Source: Lotus japonicus (Eukaryota > Streptophyta > Magnoliopsida > Fabales > Fabaceae). From it: a stretch of DNA of 64,000 bases. Location of the stretch: positions 37,577,158 through 37,641,157 of the forward strand of contig NC_080042.1 in assembly GCF_012489685.1 (NCBI RefSeq), read 5' to 3'. Positions within the stretch are counted from its first letter, which is position 1, and every line of letters starts with the position of its first letter. Below are positions 46,749 to 58,984 of the stretch, one piece after another. Position numbers and translations under genes: made by a program. The notes below the pieces were generated by a model. The model worked only from the letters and a program-made list of their open reading frames with translations, was not told the DNA's origin and made no database searches.

Positions 46749-48301
46749 CAACATCTACATACTCGAAGCCCCTCAACTTTCTCAATGCTGGGATCCGACG
46801 ACAATTCTCGTTTTCCAAAACTATGATCTGCATCCAAAGCTTCCTTTCGAGTTTATTATCTTTATTTAAAGATTTAGAGGTTGTTTAATGTCTTATGAGT
46901 TTTCTTTTCAAAATAATATCCTTTTTAGTCTTATCGCAAATCCTATAAGTTCTCGGGATCTCCTAATCCCCAAATGACTCCAGAGAATGTCTCGATCCAC
47001 AAACATCATAACAAGGCCCGAATCTCATTCGTCCTATCAAACTTTCTCAAAACTCTCAAAATAAAATCGGCATGACCTGCCCGCTATTCTCACCATTCAG
47101 AATCTCAGATTTCCAGTGTAAAGCATATTTAAATCATCACAATCAACAACATGTCATATATCAAGAAATCTCAACATTAACACTTAGCACTTAGCATATA
47201 AATCATGCACCACACCTCCTAGATTACCCACATAGCACATAGCATGTAAGTCAATCTTCAAAAACATTCAGTAGATGAATCATCTACATTGTCAGCCGAA
47301 GCCTCAGAAAACATTTTCAATCACACACAATCTCAGTGCATAAACAGTAAACAATGTCGAAACATCGACCCTAATCATTAACTAGAGATTCAGTGAGAAG
47401 CCCTCACCTGCAGATTCTCCAGGATTATCTTCTAACTCTTCCTCACAAGCAAAGCGTTGCTCCTCAGGAAATTCCTCAAAAGTTCCTTTAAAGCAAAGTC
47501 ACAGAAATACTATCAGAATCTATCGAGAACTAAGCTATCGATACTTACTAAGGTTACTCGAAGTAATCTATACTCTAAGGTACGATAATCTAGCGCGAAA
47601 AGACAAGTTTTCGGAAAAGGAAATTTCTTCCTCCCCCTCTAATAGGCTCGGCCACTTTTCACAATTAAGGGGCTCGATTTTTCTTCGATCAAACTTGGTT
47701 CCTATGCTTTCATAAGCCGTAACTAAGGGTATTCTGAACTCGGAAAAATTTTCGGATCGAAAACTGTCGCAGGGGTATTTTGGTCATGATTTTTAACTTA
47801 GGATTTTCAAAACTGAAATCCCAAAAACCAAATTTTGCAGGGACATCACCAACGACGTTTATGACAACTAATCCTACTAGCACTAAGCTAAGGCGATAGT
47901 TTTCAGCCTAAAGGTTGAAGCTTTACTCCAAAAACTCCAAAATGGGTATTTTAGGCTAAAATTGATTCCGACGGAATTCCGGCGACATAACGGAAAATCT
48001 AATCCGGCAGAAGTGATCTTGGGCACATATAGAAGAGGTTTAGAATCAGAAATGAAAGATTCAGGATAGTTTTGCAAAAACCCATAAACTATCCACTCAG
48101 AAAACTCTACAGAAAAGCTATGGAAAAAGCGATCAGAGGTAAGGATTAGCGACTATACCTCGAAACCTTGAAGCAGCAACTGATTAATCAACGATCAAGC
48201 AAGGATTGAACAAAATCTCTTCTCCTCCTCTCCTTAGCAAACTCGTGGCCTCCTTGGGTGGGTTTTGGGTAGTTTGTTTTGATTTTTCTTCCTTTCTTTG
48301 C

Positions 48302-48310
48302 TATATATAG
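48302..48310 (-). promoter_or_regulatory. TATA box of the large solo LTR, copy 1
   Basis: CTATATATAG is palindromic. The leftward reading is favoured because it leads into a purine-rich leader and leaves about 700 bp of U3 to the LTR edge at 49013. Copy 2 is at 58273. Confidence 0.5.
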
Positions 48311-49013
48311 AAAATGGTAATTCGCGGGAAAATGAAAGTTTCGCGAATCTTATTTTTCCGGCATCATTCTCCATGAATTCTAAGATAGGTTTTGGCAAAG
48401 GAATTCCTAAGCTAAGAAGATGTCTCCTTGTATTTTTGGCAACTAATGCAAAGTCGGTGCAAAGTCGGTGTAAAACTATTTTACCCGATAAGTTGCTTTT
48501 TGCATCGAATGTCGGAATGGAAAACTTCCTTCTGAAGAAAGATTGAAATCATCAAGAGAAATGGGTGCACGCGTGTAGAATATTCATTTGAAGCTCTGAA
48601 TAGAAAAAGTCTTCATTGTCGGTTGATTCTAGGGTTTTGAAATTTCGGCAAACTTCCGATGATTGGAATCGGACGTTCGTAGATCCTAGAGTTTCGCCTT
48701 GAAACGATTGTGATATATGGAAAAAGAGAAGTTCTAACATTTCTCTGAAGATTTTTGGAATTAACTTCCATCGTGCCTATAAATGAAAATTAGCTATATA
48801 TTAGGGTTTCTGACCTAGGTTTAAGCGTATAACGATCGTGCTATAACTTTTATCGACTTCGATACGATCCTCAGACTTTTCCTGAACTTTCTCCTTCATA
48901 AATATATTTCATCTAATAAACTTTTGTTCAGGTTTCCCTTCACGATACATCAAGCCTAATCGTCAATGGAAATCTCTTCCACTTATTCTAAGCTTAAAAA
49001 CTTGGGTCTTACA

Positions 49014-50102
49014 CAAAAAGTGTCTTGTTGTACCACAATAAGTTTAAGCTCATGATATTCCTCCATTGAATGTGATGCAAGTTCGTAGAGCTCAACTAAA
49101 TGTCAGTGTTTAAGGTTAAGGGTTAAGGTTTTAGGGCTTAGGGTTTAGGTTTTAGAGTAGCACAAAAGTATAAAGAGGCCAACATGCTTATGGAGGACAT
49201 AAATTTAAAGTCATGTTATTAATCTATTGTATGTGATATGAGATCGTAGAGCTCAACTAAAACTTACTACAAATGGAGAATTGTAACGAGATAAGTAGTG
49301 TAGGAACAAAGGAGAAAGAGGCCAAAATATTGCTTGAGTGGAGAAATTCGTCCCTAATGACCAAAAGAGTCTTGTTGTACCACAATAAGTTTAAGCTCAT
49401 GATATTCCTCCATCGAATGTCATACAAGTTCGTAGAGCTCAACTAAATGTCGGTGTTTAAGGTTAAGGGTTAAGGGTTTAGGGATTAGGGTTTAGGTTTT
49501 AGAGTAGGAAAAAAGTATAAAGAGGTCAACATGCTAATGAGAGGACATAAATCTAAAATCGTGTTATTAACCTATTGTATGTGATATGAGATCGTAGAGC
49601 TCAACTAAAACTTACTACAAATGGAGAATTGTAACGAAATAAGTAGAGTAGGAACAAAGGAGAAAAAGGCCAAAATATTGCTTGAGAGGAGAAATTCGTC
49701 CCTAATGACCAAAAGAGTCTTGTTGTACCACAATAAGTTTAAGCTCATGATATTCCTCCATTGAATGTGATGCAAGTTCGTAGAGCTCAACTAAATGTCA
49801 GTGTTTAAGGTTAAGGGTTATGGTTTTAGGGCTTAGGGTTTAGGTTTTAGAGTAGCACAAAAGTATAAAGAGGCCAACATGCTTATGGAGGACATAAATT
49901 TAAAATCATGTTATTAATCTATTGTATGTGATATGAGATCGTAGAGCTCAACTAAAACTTACTACAAATGGAGAATTGTAACGAGATAAGTAGTGTAGGA
50001 ACAAAGGAGAAAGAGGCCAAAATATTGCTTGAGGGGAGAAATTCGTCCCTAATGACCAAAAGAGTCTTGTTGTACCACTATAAGTTTAAGCTCATGATAT
50101 TC
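49014..50102. repeat. Satellite between solo LTR and Sirevirus, copy 1
   Basis: About three monomers. It starts with the duplicated CAAAA, continues AGTGTCTTGTTG in phase, and ends ...CATGATATTC where the Sirevirus LTR begins. It includes variants AGTAGCACAAAAG and GATAAGTAGTGTAGG rarely seen in the main array. Confidence 0.9.
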
Positions 50103-51312
50103 TGTAAGATCAAGTTTTGATCTAGTAGTACAACTCTATGTTTTGATGATTACAAGTTAACCTTTTGATATGAACAATTGTGGTACTCTAACGTGTTTTT
50201 CTGAGTGTGCTATTTACAGACTCTGACCTCAACTCAATCTCACACAAATCAGAAGCACTGTGTATAAAGAGCGACCCAAGCAACGCTTTCGCATTCACCA
50301 TGTTCAGTATGAACAGTGGAAAAGCTTCAGAAGTTCTGAAGTTATACAAACTCTGATGTGGACTCAGTCACTAGAAGTTCTGAAGATCCAGAAAGTCTGA
50401 TAACCAAGAAACACTGAAGGCTCAGATATTCTGATGGTGTAGAAGACTCTGAAGATCCAGAAGCTGATTAGTGAAATTCTGATGTCCAGAAGCAAGATAC
50501 TCTGAAGACCATGTACTTCCCTCTGAGTTCAGAATCAGAAGAAACAATGGTCAGAGGATCTGGGCTTTCCCTCTGACTCTGATCAACCGGCTTCACAAGT
50601 TCCAACATGAAGCTTTCTCCTGATCAGAAGTCTCCTAGGTTTAAAGGTCAAGTCGCTATCCAAGTACAAAAGCAACTGTACCTTCCTGACGACCTACCTA
50701 ACAGTCTCAGACACAGCAGAAGCTGGATTTTCCAGAACTGCCCTCCAACGGTAGCATTTCCCATGCAACGCTCAACCCTAATCCTTGGAGTATATAAAGA
50801 GGCTGAAGACTGAAAGAAGCGGCTAGAAGCATTCACATACGCGCAAGACAAATTCAAATTCTTCTAAGCTTTCTTTCATCTGAAATTCATTGAGTTTACT
50901 ATTAGCTTTTTAGAAGCAAATCTCTTGTAAACAATTCTCTGATAAACAGTTTTTTTAGTTCCTTTAGGAGATCAAGGTTGATCGGATCCTAGAGAAGACT
51001 AAGAGAGTGAATCTTAGTGTGAGCTAAGTCAGTGTAATTGTTAGTCACTTGTAGGTTTCAAGTGCAGTTGTAACTCTTACCTGATTAGTGGATTGCCTTC
51101 ATTCTAAGAAGGAAGAAATCACCTTAACGGGTGGACTGGAGTAGCTTGAGTGATTTATCAAGTGAACCAGGATAAAATCCTTGTGTGCTTTTCTATCTCT
51201 TATCTTTAGCACTTAAGTTCTCGAAAGATTTGTCAAAATCTTTAAGGTGGAAGCTTTATCTTGAAAACGTTATTCAAACCCCCCCCCCTTTCTACCGTTT
51301 TTCATACCTTCA
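50103..51312 (+). mobile_element. 5' LTR of Sirevirus copy 1
   Basis: 1,210 bp from TGTAAGATCAAG to ATACCTTCA. It is preceded by satellite TATTC, the expected target-duplication sequence. TATA box TATATAAA at 50791-50798; a C run near 51280; U3 rich in TCTGA and CAGAAG. Confidence 0.92.
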
Positions 51313-51314
51313 AT

Positions 51315-51326
51315 TGGTATCAGAGC
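51315..51326 (+). other. Primer-binding site, copy 1
   Basis: TGGTATCAGAGC two bases after the LTR, complementary to the 3' end of plant initiator tRNA-Met, the usual Ty1/copia primer. Confidence 0.9.
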
Positions 51327-51384
51327 GCAAGTTCGGATTACCACACCTAACAGTGTTCAGTGATCCGGGCCGGTGTGAAAAACA

Positions 51385-52875
51385 ATGGCTGCCACCACCA
51401 GTGAAACTCAAAGAGATGGTTACAATGCAAAGCCTCCTATGTTCGACGGTCAAAGGTTCGAATATTGGAAAGATAGACTGGAAAGTTTCTTTCTGGGTTT
51501 CGATGCAGATCTCTGGGATATTATTGTGGATGGCTACGAGCGTCCAGTTGATGCAGATGGCAAGAAGATCCCAAGGTCAGAGATGACTGCAGATCAAAAG
51601 AAGCTGTACTCACAACATCACAAAGCAAGAGCAATTCTTCTAAGTGCTATTTCCTATGAAGAGTACCAGAAGATTACAGATCGTGAGTTTGCGAAAGGCA
51701 TTTTCGAATCTCTGAAGATGTCTCATGAAGGAAACAAGAAAGTCAAAGAATTGTCTTTAATCCAAAAGTATGAATCCTTCATCATGGAGCCAAATGAGTC
51801 CATTGAAGAAATGTTCTCCAGATTTCAGTTGCTTGTAGCTGGCATACGACCTCTCAACAAGAGCTACACAACAAAAGATCATGTCATAAGGGTCATCAGG
51901 TGTCTTCCTGAAAGTTGGATGCCTTTAGTGACTTCAATAGAGCTCACGAGAGATGTTGAGAATATGAGTTTAGAAGAACTCATCAGCATTTTGAAATGCC
52001 ATGAGCTGAAGCGCTCAGAGATGCAAGATCTGAGGAAAAAGTCCATAGCCTTGAAATCTAAATCTGAAAAGGCTAAGGCTGAGAAGTCAAAAGCTCTTCA
52101 AGCTGAAGAAGAAGAATCTGAAGAAGAATCTGAAGATTCTGATGAAGATGAGCTGACTCTGATCTCCAAGAGACTCAATCGCATCTGGAAGCACAGGCAG
52201 AGCAAATACAAAGGCTCTGGAAAGGCAAAAGGAAAGTCTGAATCCTCAGGTAAGAAGAAGTCCTCACTTAAGGAAGTCACATGCTTTGAGTGCAAAGAAT
52301 CAGGGCACTACAAAAGTGACTGTCCAAAGTTGAAGAAGGACAAGAAGCCAAAGAAGCACTTCAAGACAAAGAAGAGTCTGATGGTGACATTTGATGAATC
52401 AGAGTCAGAGGATGTTGACTCTGATGGTGAAGTCCAAGGACTCATGGCTATTGTCAAAGACAAAGAAGGAGAGTCAAAGGGAGCTGTTGACTCTGACTCA
52501 GAATCAGAAGGAGATCCTAACTCAGACGATGAAAATGAGGTATTCGCTTCTTTCTCTACCTCTGAACTGAAACATGCATTGTCTGATATCATGGATAAGT
52601 ATAACTCCTTATTGTCTAAGCATAAGAAGCTGAAAAAGGACTTATCTGCTGTTTCCAAGACTCCTTCTGAACATGAGAAAATTATTTCTGATTTGAAAAA
52701 TGATAATCATGCTTTGATCAATTCTAACTCTGTGCTTAAGAACCAGATTGCTAAGTTAGAAGAAATTGTTGCTTGTGATGCCTCTGATTGTAGAAATGAG
52801 TCTAAAATATGTAGAGTAGGGACAAAGGAAAAAGAGGCCAAAATATTTCTTTTGAGTGGAGAAATTCGTCCCTAA
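51385..52875 (+). pseudogene. gag: Truncated Sirevirus gag with a satellite-encoded tail
   Basis: 496 codons. Residues 1-474 are Gag, as in the copy at 61356: the copia-type gag domain (YWKDRLESFF near residue 27 and on), an acidic Ser/Glu stretch, and the CCHC zinc knuckle (CFECKESGHYKSDC, residues 300-313). The Gag part then ends mid-protein. About 22 further residues (ICRVGTKEKEAKIF...) are read from satellite before the stop at 52873-52875. The LTR promoter and start are intact, so a nucleocapsid-type protein with its RNA-binding finger could still be made, without protease or polymerase. Whether it is expressed is unknown. Confidence 0.85.
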
Positions 52876-54623
52876 TGACCAAATGTGTCTTGATGCACCA
52901 CAATAAGTTTAAGCTCATGATATTCCTCCATCGAATGTGAAGCAAGTTCGTAGAGCTCAACAAAATGTCGGTGTTTAAGGTTAAGGGTTTAGGATTTAGA
53001 ACTTAGGGTTTAGGTTTTAGAGTAGGACAAAAGTGTAAAGAGGTCAAAAAGCTTCTGAGAGGACATAAATTTAAAATCGTGTTATTAATCTATTGTATGT
53101 GATATGAGTTCGTAGAGGTAAACTAAAACTTACTACAAATGGAAAATTGTAAAGAAATAAGTAGAGTACGAACAAAGGAGAAAGAGGCCAAAATATTGCT
53201 TGAGTGGAGAAATTCGTCCCTAATGACCAAAAGTCTTGTTGTACCACAATAAGTTTAAGCTCATGATATTCCTCCATCGAATGTCATACAAGTTCGTAGA
53301 GCTAAACTAAATGTCGGTGTTTAAGGTTAAGGGTTAAGGGTTCAGGGATTAGGGTTTAGGTTTTAGAGTAGGACAAATGTATAAAGAGGTCAACATGGTT
53401 ATGAGAGGACATAAATTTATAATCGTGTTGTTAACCTATTGTATGTGATATGAGTTCGTAGAGCTCAACTAAAACATACTACAAATGGAGAATTGTAATG
53501 AAATAAGTAGAGTAGGAACAAAGGAGAAAGAGGCCAAAATATTGCTTGAGTGGAGAAATTCGTCCCTAATGACCAAAAGAGTCTTGTTGTACCACAATAA
53601 GTGTAAGCTCATGATATTCCTCCATTGAATGTGATGCAAGTTCGTAGAGCTCAACTAAATGTCGGTGTTTAAGGTTAAGGGTTAAGGTTTTAGGGCTTAG
53701 GGTTTAGGTTTTAAAGTAGGAAAAAAGTATAAAGAGGTCAACATGCTTATGAGAGGACATAAATCTAAAATCGTGTTATTAACCTATTGTATGTGATATG
53801 AGATCGTAGAGCTCAACTCAAACTTACTACAAATGGAGAATTGTAACAAAATAAGTAGAGTAGGATCAAAGGAGAAAAAGGCCAAAATATTGCTTGAGAG
53901 GAGAAATTCGTCCCTAATGACCAAAAGAGTCTTGTTGTACCACAATAAGTGTAAGCTCATGATGTTCCTCCATTGAATGTGATGCAAGTTCGTAGAGCTC
54001 AACTAAATGTCGGTGTTTAAGGTTAAGGGTTAAGGTTTTATGGCTTAGGGTTTAGGTTTTAGAGTAGGAAAAAAGTATAAAGAGGTCAACATGCTTATGA
54101 GAGGACATAAATTTAAAATCGTGTTGTTAACCTATTGTATGTGATATGAGTTCGTAGAGCTCAACTAAAACTTACTACAAATGGAGAATTGTAACGAAAT
54201 AAGTAGAGTAGGAACAAAGGAGAAAGAGGCCAAAATATTGCTTGAGTGGAGAAATTCGTCCCTAGTGACCAAAAGAGTCTTGTTGTACCACAATAAGTTT
54301 AAGCTCATGATATTCCTCCATCGAATGTCATACAAGTTCGTAGAGCTCAACTAAATGTCGGTGTTTAAGGTTAAGGGTTAAGGGTTTAGGGATTAGGGTT
54401 AAGGTTTTAGAGTAGGAAAAAAGTATAAAGAGGTCAACATGCTTATGAGAGGACATAAATCTAAAATCGTGTTATTAACCTATTGTATGTGATATGAGTT
54501 CGTAGAGCTAAACTAAAACTTACTACAAATGGAGAATTGTAATAAAATATGTATTGTGGGAACAAAGGAGAAAGAGGCCAAAATATTGCTTTTGAGTGGA
54601 GAAATTCGTCCCTAATGACAAAA
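52806..54623. repeat. Satellite between the two duplicated blocks
   Basis: About five monomers. The first part (GTAGAGTAGGGACAAAGG, ATTTCTTTTGAG, GTGTCTTGATGCACC, TTTAGAACTTAGGG) matches rare variants near 42.09 kb and 14.63 kb. From about 53.2 kb the monomers resemble the 22-25 kb types. From 53990 on it is the left end of duplicated copy 2. Confidence 0.9.
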
Positions 54624-57600
54624 TGTAACACCCCGATTTCGGTGGCGTCACTTTAGTAACCAAAAGTAAACTTAATGCGGAAAAACGTGAAATATTTTTT
54701 TTTGATAATAACTAAGACAAGACTGAATTAAATAAAACCCAACAATAACAAAAACCAGAACTAATATACAATATATAAACAGCCTCCGCTGTAAGTAGCT
54801 AGCCACGTCACGAGTAAACCTCCAGTGACGGGTAATAAGAAAAGTAGCGCCCGTAGGCAAAATGTACAAACCAAATCTAAAGGTAAGTGTCCGCAACACT
54901 ATCCCTCAAAACTGAGCATAAGCTGGCCCATCGGCCTGAAACAAGACCTCCTAAGTCCAACCAACTCTCTGTGATTCCCGTAAAGAAACCACACAAAAAG
55001 CTATAGGTGGGAAACTACCCTGTCCCGAATGAAACAAATAATGTTCAGAGCTAAGACTCTACTCCTACACCAATCCCATCTCGAGGAGCTCACACTAACA
55101 CTCAATCCTACATGCTGGCATGATCGTCGTCCGAATTCGAAATCCAGAACGACCTAGTCTATGTACACCATCCGTCCTCCGCTCGCTATCGCGATGCGCT
55201 CCTGTTCCAGCATCCCAACTCTAGTTTCCCCCGAAGGGTGAACCGTCGTGAACCAGTCCGCCAAAGACATCTGACAAAGGGCGTTTTTCCGCCAAAGCAC
55301 ACACAGAAGACGCGAGGGTCAACTCCAAAGAATTACATAAATAATAGCACCAATAGATATAGATAAAAGAATAGCCACTTAGGCTTATAGCTAGGGATAA
55401 CATCCTAGGGTTGCATATTCCATAATGAACTTAACAGCAATAATAACAATTAACATGTTCCACATAGGATTAACAAATAACAATCACACTCGACAACTAA
55501 ATCAGTATGCATGAATGCAGGATGATTAGTCAAACAACGTCTCCGACTCTCTCTCGACACGTCGCCACGTGTTCTAGGTAAACTAAAGTCTCTAAAAGCT
55601 TACCCTAAGGTAAAGTCGATTCTGCGACAAAAGACACTTCTTCACATCACATAGTAACTCTTGATGATCTCCGGATCATCCGACTCATCTCAATCCGATG
55701 GTCACAACTGCTCAACGAGCAAAGAGTATCACATACTCGGAAACTCCCGGTTTCCCGGACTTATCCCCAGGATAGCCCAACAATTAGGCATGTCAAGTCG
55801 ATCCAACCCCCTGGGTTGAACATACGGACTCGCACACGCAACAAATGACAACGCCAAGTCGGTTCACTCAAAAGAGTCGAACATACGGACATTGCGCGTG
55901 TCCAATGACTATCGCCGAATCGATCCAATCCATCGGATTGAACATACGGATCCGCGCGAGTCGAAAGGTTATCGCTGAATCGATCCAATCCCTCGGATTG
56001 AACATACGGATTCACGCGTGTCTGAGTGACTACCGCCGAATCGATCCAATCCATCGGATTGAATATACGGATTCGCGCGTGTCGAAAGTTGTCGCTGAAT
56101 CGATCCAATCCCTCGGATTGAACATACGGATTCACGCGAGTCGAAAGGTTATCGCTGAATCGATCCAATCCCTCGGATTGAACATACGGATTCACGCGTG
56201 CCTGAGTGACTACCGCCGAATCGATCCAATCCATCGGATTGAATATACGGATTCGCGCGTGTCGAAAAGTTGTCGCTGAATCGATCCAATCCCTCGGATT
56301 GAACATACGGATTCACGCGTGGCTGAGTGACTACCGCCGAATCGATCCAATCCATCGGATTGAATATACGGATTCGCGCGTGTCGAAAGTTGTCGCTGAA
56401 TCGATCCAATCCCTCGGATTGAACATACGGATTCACGCGAGTCGAAAGGTTATCGCTGAATCGATCCAATCCCTCGGATTGAACATACGGATTCACGCGT
56501 GCCTGAGTGACTACCGCCGAATCGATCCAATCCATCGGATTGAATATACGGATTCGCGCGTGTCAACAATTATTGCCGAATCGGCCCAACCCGTCGGGTT
56601 TGGACATACGGATTCGCGCCGCAAAGTCGAAGATACGCCCAACAACATAGCTGCTCCAACAGCACAACCACAATAGCTGCTCCAACAGCACAACAACAAA
56701 CGCTGCTCCAACAGCACCACAACATCTACATACTCGAAGCCCCTCAACTTTCTCAATGCTGGGATCCGACGACAATTCTCGTTTTCCAAAACTATGATCT
56801 GCATCCAAAGCTTCCTTTCGAGTTTATTATCTTTATTTAAAGATTTAGAGGTTGTTTAATGTCTTATGAGTTTTCTTTTCAAAATAATATCCTTTTTAGT
56901 CTTATCGCAAATCCTATAAGTTCTCGGGATCTCCTAATCCCCAAATGACTCCAGAGAATGTCTCGATCCACAAACATCATAACAAGGCCCGAATCTCATT
57001 CGTCCTATCAAACTTTCTCAAAACTCTCAAAATAAAATCGGCATGACCTGCCCGCTATTCTCACCATTCAGAATCTCAGATTTCCAGTGTAAAGCATATT
57101 TAAATCATCACAATCAACAACATGTCATATATCAAGAAATCTCAACATTAACACTTAGCACTTAGCATATAAATCATGCACCACACCTCCTAGATTACCC
57201 ACATAGCACATAGCATGTAAGTCAATCTTCAAAAACATTCAGTAGATGAATCATCTACATTGTCAGCCGAAGCCTCAGAAAACATTTTCAATCACACACA
57301 ATCTCAGTGCATAAACAGTAAACAATGTCGAAACATCGACCCTAATCATTAACTAGAGATTCAGTGAGAAGCCCTCACCTGCAGATTCTCCAGGATTATC
57401 TTCTAACTCTTCCTCACAAGCAAAGCGTTGCTCCTCAGGAAATTCCTCAAAAGTTCCTTTAAAGCAAAGTCACAGAAATACTATCAGAATCTATCGAGAA
57501 CTAAGCTATCGATACTTACTAAGGTTACTCGAAGTAATCTATACTCTAAGGTACGATAATCTAGCGCGAAAAGACAAGTTTTCGGAAAAGGAAATTTCTT

Positions 57601-58984
57601 CCTCCCCCTCTAATAGGCTCGGCCACTTTTCACAATTAAGGGGCTCGATTTTTCTTCGATCAAACTTGGTTCCTATGCTTTCATAAGCCGTAACTAAGGG
57701 TATTCTGAACTCGGAAAAATTTTCGGATCGAAAACTGTCGCAGGGGTATTTTGGTCATGATTTTTAACTTAGGATTTTCAAAACTGAAATCCCAAAAACC
57801 AAATTTTGCAGGGACATCACCAACGACGTTTATGACAACTAATCCTACTAGCACTAAGCTAAGGCGATAGTTTTCAGCCTAAAGGTTGAAGCTTTACTCC
57901 AAAAACTCCAAAATGGGTATTTTAGGCTAAAATTGATTCCGACGGAATTCCGGCGACATAACGGAAAATCTAATCCGGCAGAAGTGATCTTGGGCACATA
58001 TAGAAGAGGTTTAGAATCAGAAATGAAAGATTCAGGATAGTTTTGCAAAAACCCATAAACTATCCACTCAGAAAACTCTACAGAAAAGCTATGGAAAAAG
58101 CGATCAGAGGTAAGGATTAGCGACTATACCTCGAAACCTTGAAGCAGCAACTGATTAATCAACGATCAAGCAAGGATTGAACAAAATCTCTTCTCCTCCT
58201 CTCCTTAGCAAACTCGTGGCCTCCTTGGGTGGGTTTTGGGTAGTTTGTTTTGATTTTTCTTCCTTTCTTTGCTATATATAGAAAATGGTAATTCGCGGGA
58301 AAATGAAAGTTTCGCGAATCTTATTTTTCCGGCATCATTCTCCATGAATTCTAAGATAGGTTTTGGCAAAGGAATTCCTAAGCTAAGAAGATGTCTCCTT
58401 GTATTTTTGGCAACTAATGCAAAGTCGGTGCAAAGTCGGTGTAAAACTATTTTACCCGATAAGTTGCTTTTTGCATCGAATGTCGGAATGGAAAACTTCC
58501 TTCTGAAGAAAGATTGAAATCATCAAGAGAAATGGGTGCACGCGTGTAGAATATTCATTTGAAGCTCTGAATAGAAAAAGTCTTCATTGTCGGTTGATTC
58601 TAGGGTTTTGAAATTTCGGCAAACTTCCGATGATTGGAATCGGACGTTCGTAGATCCTAGAGTTTCGCCTTGAAACGATTGTGATATATGGAAAAAGAGA
58701 AGTTCTAACATTTCTCTGAAGATTTTTGGAATTAACTTCCATCGTGCCTATAAATGAAAATTAGCTATATATTAGGGTTTCTGACCTAGGTTTAAGCGTA
58801 TAACGATCGTGCTATAACTTTTATCGACTTCGATACGATCCTCAGACTTTTCCTGAACTTTCTCCTTCATAAATATATTTCATCTAATAAACTTTTGTTC
58901 AGGTTTCCCTTCACGATACATCAAGCCTAATCGTCAATGGAAATCTCTTCCACTTATTCTAAGCTTAAAAACTTGGGTCTTACA
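54624..58984 (-). mobile_element. Solo LTR, 4.36 kb, copy 2
   Basis: Same length, termini and CAAAA flanks (54619-54623 and 58985-58989) as the one at 44653, with only scattered single-base differences. Same insertion point and same neighbours, so it is a duplicate and not a second insertion. Its minisatellite is at 55796-56621 and its putative minus-strand TATA at 58273-58281. Confidence 0.82.
55796..56621. repeat. Minisatellite of ~60 bp within the solo LTR, copy 2
   Basis: Fourteen units as in copy 1, with the same unit order. At least two substitutions separate the copies in this array, so unit number has not changed since the duplication. Confidence 0.9.

Larger units (their letters stand above)
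44653..49013 (-). mobile_element. Solo LTR, 4.36 kb, probably Ty3/gypsy, copy 1
   Basis: Begins TGTAACACCC and ends GGGTCTTACA, so the termini are a 10-bp imperfect inverted repeat with TG...CA. Perfect CAAAA duplications flank it and satellite continues in phase on both sides. No gag, pol or integrase is recognisable in 4,361 bp, so it is a solo LTR. I place it on the minus strand because TATATATAG at 48302-48310 is followed, reading leftward, by a purine- and C-rich leader. U3 is then about 0.7 kb and the rest is a very long R-U5. The central part carries a 14-unit minisatellite. An ending in GGGGTGTTACA is one I associate with large-LTR gypsy chromoviruses, but the clade is not proven. Confidence 0.8.
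44020..52805. repeat. Segmental duplication, copy 1
   Basis: Corresponds base for base to 53990-62776 at an offset of 9,971 (9,970 in the first few dozen bases). I noticed only a handful of substitutions, for example ACTACAGCCG (46061) against ACTACCGCCG, GCGTGTCTGAG against GCGTGGCTGAG, and AAAGGCATTT (51694) against AAAGGAATTT. The right limit is exact: after GAGTCTAA the copies diverge. The left limit is hidden by the N gap. Confidence 0.9.
50103..52805 (+). mobile_element. Sirevirus copy 1, truncated within gag
   Basis: LTR, primer-binding site and the first 474 codons of gag, identical apart from single bases to 60074-62776. It stops at GAGTCTAA and is joined directly to satellite (AATATGTAGAGTAGGGAC). 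No pol or 3' LTR follows. The end coincides exactly with the end of the 9,971-bp duplicated block, so it was created by the duplication breakpoint and needs no separate deletion. Confidence 0.9.

Noticed and set aside
48298..48546. 82-codon plus-strand frame in the large solo LTR (also 58269), and minus-strand frames of 60-75 codons near it
   Set aside because: They lie in LTR sequence without a recognisable domain, and the duplicate copy adds no evidence because it is too recent to show selection.
51185..51586. 133-codon frame overlapping the LTR end and gag (also 61156)
   Set aside because: It crosses the LTR border, the primer-binding site and the gag start in another frame, so it is a shadow of gag.
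44653..58984. Two independent insertions of the same large LTR
   Set aside because: Both have the same insertion base, target duplication, flanking satellite variants and downstream Sirevirus junction, so duplication of one locus is the only reasonable reading.
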